This document shows positions 30,880-35,209 of a stretch of 35,209 bases of DNA, in pieces; within the stretch, counting starts at the first letter, position 1, and each line of letters begins with the position of its first letter. The stretch comes from Pseudomonadota bacterium (GTDB lineage: Bacteria > Pseudomonadota > Alphaproteobacteria > Rhizobiales > Rhizobiaceae). Under the pieces are notes generated by a model that saw only the letters and a list, made by a program, of their open reading frames with translations, did not search any database and was not told the origin of the DNA. The stretch spans positions 1 through 35,209 of the forward strand of contig JAEXYH010000082.1 in NCBI GenBank assembly GCA_023451735.1, written 5' to 3'. The position numbers and the translations under genes were made by a program.

Positions 30880-32091
30880 TTAAGGGCCGGAAGCCTTGCG
30901 TACTGCCGGCGGATCTTCCTCGGTGAGCACCGCTTCGGGATCGGATGGCTGCTCGGCCTCCGTTACATCCGCGATCTTTACTTCACGAATCCATTCGCGC
31001 CAGATCGATACGACAAGCGCCATGAGAACGGGTCCGATAAACAGGCCGAGAAAGCCCATCGTCTTGACGCCGCCGACCAGGCCGAAAAAGGTCGGCAGGA
31101 AGGGCAGCTTGATTGGCCCGCCGACAAGGCGGGGCCTGAGTGTCTTGTCGACGATGAAGAGTTCGACGCTGCCCCAGACGAACAGGCCGACGCCGGCAAC
31201 ATAGGAGCCATTGGCGACGAGATAGGCTGATACAAGGGTGAAGGACAGCGGCGCGCCGCCCGGAATGAGAGCCATGATGCCGGTCAGTACGCCGAAGGTA
31301 ACGGGCGAGGGAACGCCCGCTATCCAGTAGGCTATTCCGAGAACGATGCCTTCGCCGATGGCGATCAGGGTCATGCCAGTGACGGTGGAGCTTATCGTGG
31401 CGGGCACGACGCGGGAGATGCGTTCCCAGCGGTTCGGAAATATCCGCTCACCTAAAAGGTCGATCTGGGTGCTGAAGGAGGCGCCGTCACGATAGACGAA
31501 AAACAGTGCAATCAGCATGAACAGCAGCGTCAACATGATGTGGAAGGCGCTGTTTCCTGCCACTAGCACGCCATGATAGATCGCGCCGATATTGGCGCCG
31601 CTGACCAGTTGCGCCAGCTCTCCGACCGCGCCCGGCGCTCCGATATGACGGGTCCATTGGGTCCCGAGCCACTCGCCGGCAAACGGCAGGCCAGTGATCC
31701 AGACCGGAGGAGGAGCGCCGTTGCGGTTGACTTCCACTGCCCAGCGGAACCACTCGGCGATTTCGCGCGCCGCATAGGATGCGCCGATACTGATCGGGAT
31801 GACGATGAAGAGGACGATGAAGATGATCGCCAGCGTCGCGCCGATCGTGGTGTTGCCGCCAACATGGGCCAGCAGGCGGCGGTAAAGCGGCCAGCTGGCG
31901 AAACCGATGACCAGTGCCGCAAGAACCGGAACCATGAAGCCGTGAAAAAAATAGATGGCAGCAGCTGCAACAATAATGAGTAACCAGCGCGCGGCCGAAA
32001 TCGGCGAGATCAGGGCAATCCTGTTCGGACTGACGGGGCCAAGCCAGCGCGGCTCTGTGCTGCCTTTTCGATTGCTGCTGCGGTTCACCAT
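30880..32091 (-). CDS. AI-2E family transporter (PF01594 permease)
   Basis: The 403-residue inner-membrane protein has about eight helices in the PF01594 arrangement. Two helices come near the start (LLIIVAAAAIYFFHGFMVPVLAALVIGF). A large soluble loop follows at about residues 125-180. The rest are C-terminal, including GVLTGIMALIPGGAPLSFTL and FFGLVGGVKTMGFLGLFIGPVLMAL. The family is named for E. coli TqsA, but most members probably carry other small solutes or ions. The GGVKTMGFLGLFIGP motif is conserved. The ATG at 32089-32091 has AGGAA upstream. It is divergent from the phytochrome gene, separated by 253 bases. Confidence 0.9.
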   Translation of the reverse strand: MVNRSSNRKGSTEPRWLGPVSPNRIALISPISAARWLLIIVAAAAIYFFHGFMVPVLAALVIGFASWPLYRRLLAHVGGNTTIGATLAIIFIVLFIVIPISIGASYAAREIAEWFRWAVEVNRNGAPPPVWITGLPFAGEWLGTQWTRHIGAPGAVGELAQLVSGANIGAIYHGVLVAGNSAFHIMLTLLFMLIALFFVYRDGASFSTQIDLLGERIFPNRWERISRVVPATISSTVTGMTLIAIGEGIVLGIAYWIAGVPSPVTFGVLTGIMALIPGGAPLSFTLVSAYLVANGSYVAGVGLFVWGSVELFIVDKTLRPRLVGGPIKLPFLPTFFGLVGGVKTMGFLGLFIGPVLMALVVSIWREWIREVKIADVTEAEQPSDPEAVLTEEDPPAVRKASGP

Positions 32092-32214
32092 AAATTCCTG
32101 TCTAAAGCTGGCTCCTATATGGCCAGCGGAGATCTTGAAAACAAGCTTCGCACCGATTCATTAAAACGCTACTTCATTACTTGCGGTAACGTGCAGATGC
32201 GATAGAAATATGAA

Positions 32215-32230
32215 ATTGCCAATTGGCGAT
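32215..32230. promoter_or_regulatory. Near-perfect 16-base palindrome in the phytochrome upstream region
   Basis: The sequence ATTGCCAATTGGCGAT is symmetrical except for one base pair, with a perfect GCCAATTGGC core. It lies 115 bases before the phytochrome start and 124 bases before the permease start, in the shared divergent promoter region. It could be an operator for either gene; no regulator can be named. Confidence 0.4.
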
Positions 32231-32344
32231 GCCGCTCCATTTAACACGGGCATGTTTTAAACAGCTTGCGGGTCTTCGATAGGCGCGCCGGATAACAGGA
32301 GCGATGTGTGCCACTGGCAAGACGGGAGCTTCAAGGGAAAATTG

Positions 32345-34891
32345 ATGCGTCAGACTGAAGCGGTCAACCTTACCAACTGCGACCGTGAACCTATCCATAT
32401 CCCCGGTTCCATTCAGCCGCATGGCTGCCTGATGGTCTGTGATGGCGTCGGCTCCGTCATCCTGCAGCATTCTGCCAACCTTGGCGAGATGCTGGGGATC
32501 GCCGGCCCGGTTATCGGCGAAAGACTGGAGACAGTCCTGGGCGGTGACGTTGCCCACACGTTGAGAAATGCGCTCGCGACATCCGACGATCCCGCCCGAC
32601 CGGCCCTGCGCCATGCGCTTCGCCTTGCTTCAGGCCCGGTCATGGATATTGCGCTTCACCGAAACGGTGAAAAGGTAATCCTAGAATTCGAGCCCGCTTC
32701 GACTGAAACGGATCAGCCGCTTGAAGTCGCCCGCATGCTGATCAGCCGGATCCGCAACGTCTCCAGCCTCGACCGACTGGTGCAGAGCGCGACGCGCCTG
32801 ATGTATGCGATGCTGGGCTATGATCGCGTCATGGTCTACCGTTTCGAGCAGGACGGTTCCGGCAAGGTCATCAGCGAATACAAAAGACGCGATCTGGAAA
32901 GCTTTCGAGGGCAGTATTTTCCGGCCGGCGACATTCCGGTCCAGGCGCGGGCGCTTTACATCAAGAATACGATCCGGGTGATCGGTGACGCCGACTATCA
33001 GCGCGTGCCGGTCGTTCCCGAACTGGACGGAGACAACCAGCCGCTCGATCTGTCCTTTGCTCACTTGAGGAGCGTTTCGCCGATCCACTGCGAATATCTG
33101 CGCAACATGGGTGTCGGCGCCTCCATGTCGGTCTCGATCGTGCTCGATGGCGAGCTCTGGGGACTGATCGCCTGCCATCACTATTCGCCGAAAATTCTTT
33201 CCATGCCCCAACGGGTAGCGGCGGAAACCTTCGGTGAGTTCTTTTCGCTGCATCTGTCGGCGCTACGGCAGAAGGAACTGCACGAGACTGCGAATGTTGC
33301 CCGGCGTTCGCTGGACAGGTTCCTGCAGGAAGCCTCGCATCATCGCGACATCAGCGTGTTGCTGCGCAGTTCGCTGGACGCTTTTTCGACCATGATGCCC
33401 TGTGACGGTGTCGGCTTGTGGCTCGACGGCGTCTGGAGCAGCCATGGAAATGCACCTCCGCTCGACATGATCGGCGAGCTTGCGGACGAGATCGGCGGGC
33501 TGACTGGTGGAAAAGTCTGGTCGACGTTCCAGCTGTCGCAATCCCTGCCGCAGTCACGGATTTCGCCGGACGACGCCTGCGGCGTGCTCGCCATTCCGCT
33601 TTCGCAGAGGCCGAGAGACTATCTTTTCTTCTTCCGCAAGGAAGTGGTGCAGACGCTGGACTGGGCCGGTAATCCCGACAAGTCCTATACGACCGGCCCG
33701 ATGGGCGACCGGCTGACCCCGCGCAAGAGCTTTGCCATCTGGAAGGAAACCGTCAGACTGCAGGCTCAGCCCTGGACAGATAGCGAACGGGAGATCGGCG
33801 AAGCCATTCGCGCGGTTCTGGTCGAGATCGTCCTGCATCACAACGAAATGCTCGCCGACGAGCGTGGCAAGGCGGATGTGCGGCAGCGGATGCTCAACGA
33901 GGAGCTCAATCACCGGGTCAAGAACATCCTGTCGATTATCAAGGCGCTGGTCGGCCATCCGGTCGAGAGCGGACGCAGCCTCGGCGATTATGTCGGCTCG
34001 CTGAAGGGCCGCATCCAGGCGCTGGCTTTCGCGCATGACCAGGTGGTGCGCGGCGGCGACGGAGGGGCGCTTCTGGAACTGCTGGAGGCCGAATTGCGGC
34101 CTTACATGGAAGGCACGCGTTCCGTGGCGCTGGAAGGTCCGCGCGTCTGGCTGGACAGCCGGGCGTTCTCGGTCATGGCGCTGGTTCTGCACGAGATGTC
34201 GACCAATGCTGCCAAATACGGTTCGCTATCGGTTCCGGGCGGCAGGCTTGATGTTCGCTGGACGCGGCTCGAATCGGGAGCCTGCGAGCTGAGCTGGGTC
34301 GAAAGCGGCGGCCCGGCTGTGACGGCGCCGAGCCGGAGCGGATTTGGCAGCGTGCTGATCGGGCGTAGCATCCCCTACGAACTCGATGGCGAGGCGAAGG
34401 TGAACTATCCCGAAACCGGCATCGAAGCGCGTTTCCTCGTACCGTCAAAACACCTGCATGGCGATGATGATGTCACCACCGTTCGGATCGGAGACGTCGA
34501 GGGTGCCGAGGTCGAAAGGCTTGAGACGCCCCATCTGGCGGAAAAGGAATTTTTGCTGGTCGAGGACCAGATGCTGATTGCCGCGGATGTCGAATCCATG
34601 CTCGCGGAACACGGGATCAACAAGGTGACGACGGCACCATCGGTTTCCGAAGCGTTGCGCAGACTCAAGGGCTTTACCCCGGATGTCGCCATCCTCGACG
34701 TCAATCTCGGATCCGGCACATCGCTTCCGATCGCCGAGGAGCTGGTTCGGCGTGGCGTGCCGTTCGTTTTCGCCACCGGATACAGCGACCGGTCGATCAT
34801 CCCGGCCAATCTGACGGCACCGATCGTCCGCAAGCCCTATGAAGCGGAGGCTCTGATCTCCGCTGTCACCAAGCTGCTCGAAACGCGCTAG
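32345..34891 (+). CDS. Bacteriophytochrome with HWE-type histidine kinase and receiver domain (Agp2-like)
   Basis: The 848-residue photoreceptor binds biliverdin and signals by phosphotransfer. The PAS domain carries the chromophore Cys12 (LTNCDREPIHIPGSIQPHG). The GAF domain has PAGDIP at 193-198 (Asp196), His248 (SPIHCEYLRNMGV) and His278 (ACHHYSP). The PHY tongue has Asp439-Trp440 and PRKSF (459-463). An HWE kinase follows, with phospho-His523 (LNHRVKNILS), the N box HEMSTNAAKYGS and Trp651-x-Glu653. A receiver ends the protein, with Asp785 and Lys830. Residue numbers, layout, length and Gln190 match Agrobacterium Agp2, a bathy (Pfr ground state) phytochrome, as I recall it. The common PASDIP is PAGDIP here. 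The ATG at 32345 follows AAGGGA. The stop overlaps the pdxY end by three bases. Confidence 0.95.
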   Translation: MRQTEAVNLTNCDREPIHIPGSIQPHGCLMVCDGVGSVILQHSANLGEMLGIAGPVIGERLETVLGGDVAHTLRNALATSDDPARPALRHALRLASGPVMDIALHRNGEKVILEFEPASTETDQPLEVARMLISRIRNVSSLDRLVQSATRLMYAMLGYDRVMVYRFEQDGSGKVISEYKRRDLESFRGQYFPAGDIPVQARALYIKNTIRVIGDADYQRVPVVPELDGDNQPLDLSFAHLRSVSPIHCEYLRNMGVGASMSVSIVLDGELWGLIACHHYSPKILSMPQRVAAETFGEFFSLHLSALRQKELHETANVARRSLDRFLQEASHHRDISVLLRSSLDAFSTMMPCDGVGLWLDGVWSSHGNAPPLDMIGELADEIGGLTGGKVWSTFQLSQSLPQSRISPDDACGVLAIPLSQRPRDYLFFFRKEVVQTLDWAGNPDKSYTTGPMGDRLTPRKSFAIWKETVRLQAQPWTDSEREIGEAIRAVLVEIVLHHNEMLADERGKADVRQRMLNEELNHRVKNILSIIKALVGHPVESGRSLGDYVGSLKGRIQALAFAHDQVVRGGDGGALLELLEAELRPYMEGTRSVALEGPRVWLDSRAFSVMALVLHEMSTNAAKYGSLSVPGGRLDVRWTRLESGACELSWVESGGPAVTAPSRSGFGSVLIGRSIPYELDGEAKVNYPETGIEARFLVPSKHLHGDDDVTTVRIGDVEGAEVERLETPHLAEKEFLLVEDQMLIAADVESMLAEHGINKVTTAPSVSEALRRLKGFTPDVAILDVNLGSGTSLPIAEELVRRGVPFVFATGYSDRSIIPANLTAPIVRKPYEAEALISAVTKLLETR

Positions 34892-35209
34892 AGAGTGATT
34901 ACGGCCAAGGGGGCGGGGCGAGCGAAATCGTCCTGCGCGGCAATCATGTTGAGTTCGCGGCGGCCGGCTTCAAGTGTCTTTTCGAACAGCGCGAAGATGC
35001 TGGACGCGGTTTTCGACAGCGCCTGATCGAGCGGCGCGCCGGACAGGATGTGGCCGAGAAACAGAGCCGATGTGCAGTCTCCAGCGCCATTCGGCGCAGG
35101 GTCGAAGTGAAGGCGCGGCGTCGTGGCGAGAAACTGCTCGCCCGATTTCGACGATGCCAGCATCTGGATTTCGTCGTCGCGGGTGCCGTCATGAATGAGC
35201 GAGGTAAGG
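34888..35209 (-). CDS. pdxY: Pyridoxal kinase PdxY, C-terminal part
   Basis: The gene enters from the right edge and ends at 34888-34890; about 106 C-terminal residues are seen. They carry the ribokinase-family anion-hole motif NGAGDCTSALFLGHIL, with the catalytic Asp of GAGD, preceded by TPRLHFDPAP. Before that, LTSLIHDGTRDDEIQMLASS matches the segment upstream of the active site in pyridoxal kinases. The enzyme phosphorylates pyridoxal in the vitamin B6 salvage pathway. The ending (LEAGRRELNMIAAQDDFARP) is also typical. Its last codons overlap the end of the convergent phytochrome gene. A PdxK-type paralogue is less likely but possible. Confidence 0.88.
   Translation of the reverse strand, partial: LTSLIHDGTRDDEIQMLASSKSGEQFLATTPRLHFDPAPNGAGDCTSALFLGHILSGAPLDQALSKTASSIFALFEKTLEAGRRELNMIAAQDDFARPAPLAVITL

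Overview
The window is chromosomal-type DNA from an alphaproteobacterium, most likely a member of the Rhizobiaceae (Agrobacterium/Rhizobium/Neorhizobium group). The case rests on protein types seen together: a BTLCP-type transglutaminase-like cysteine protease, a DUF1489 protein, a DUF2336 protein, a PAS_5-type protein, a single-function HisI away from the his operon, the run patatin-hisI-folE-NifU/SufU-like-yidD-thrS, and a bacteriophytochrome whose residue numbering matches Agrobacterium Agp2. An intergenic palindromic repeat of a kind common in Rhizobiales genomes is also present. Base composition is high in G+C and fairly even. I see no phage, transposase, CRISPR array or conjugation gene, so this looks like core genome rather than an island.

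Layout. 1-6.8 kb: 5' end of a class III alcohol dehydrogenase, a GNAT acetyltransferase, an unrecognised protein, an EamA/DMT exporter, a PagL-like lipid A deacylase gene with a frameshift, a small exported protein, tRNA-Leu(GAG), lipB with an OsmC-family gene, two BON-domain genes and a peptide-deformylase-like gene that has lost key metal ligands. 6.9-10.5 kb: the magnesium channel mgtE, a LiuR-like MerR regulator preceded by a clear palindromic operator, and a two-gene membrane operon (DUF599, DUF1624). 10.7-16.1 kb: L-serine dehydratase, DUF1489, a small unknown gene, a SPOR-tailed D-Ala-D-Ala carboxypeptidase, an unknown anchored protein and the BTLCP protease. 16.1-16.6 kb: a 489-base gene-free stretch with several inverted repeats. 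16.6-19.5 kb: a double PilZ protein, a PAS protein, a rhomboid protease and a CBS-pair protein. 19.5-26.6 kb: patatin, hisI and folE on the minus strand; a NifU/SufU-like scaffold, yidD, thrS and an acyltransferase on the plus strand; then a cupin. 26.7-35.2 kb: an exported protein with threefold internal repeats, a nitroreductase and flavin-reductase pair, DUF2336, a small secreted protein, an AI-2E-family permease, an Agp2-like bathy-type bacteriophytochrome with an HWE kinase and receiver, and the 3' end of pdxY.

How the genes work together. Most of the window is housekeeping: lipoylation, tRNA charging, folate and histidine synthesis, Fe-S assembly, membrane insertion and peptidoglycan trimming. 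Envelope functions are frequent. Signalling is represented by PilZ, PAS and phytochrome proteins. I found no convincing new multi-gene system. The best leads are single-locus oddities: the frameshifted pagL-like gene, the degenerate deformylase, the MerR operator, the Fe-S scaffold without its third cysteine, and the phytochrome with a changed PASDIP motif.
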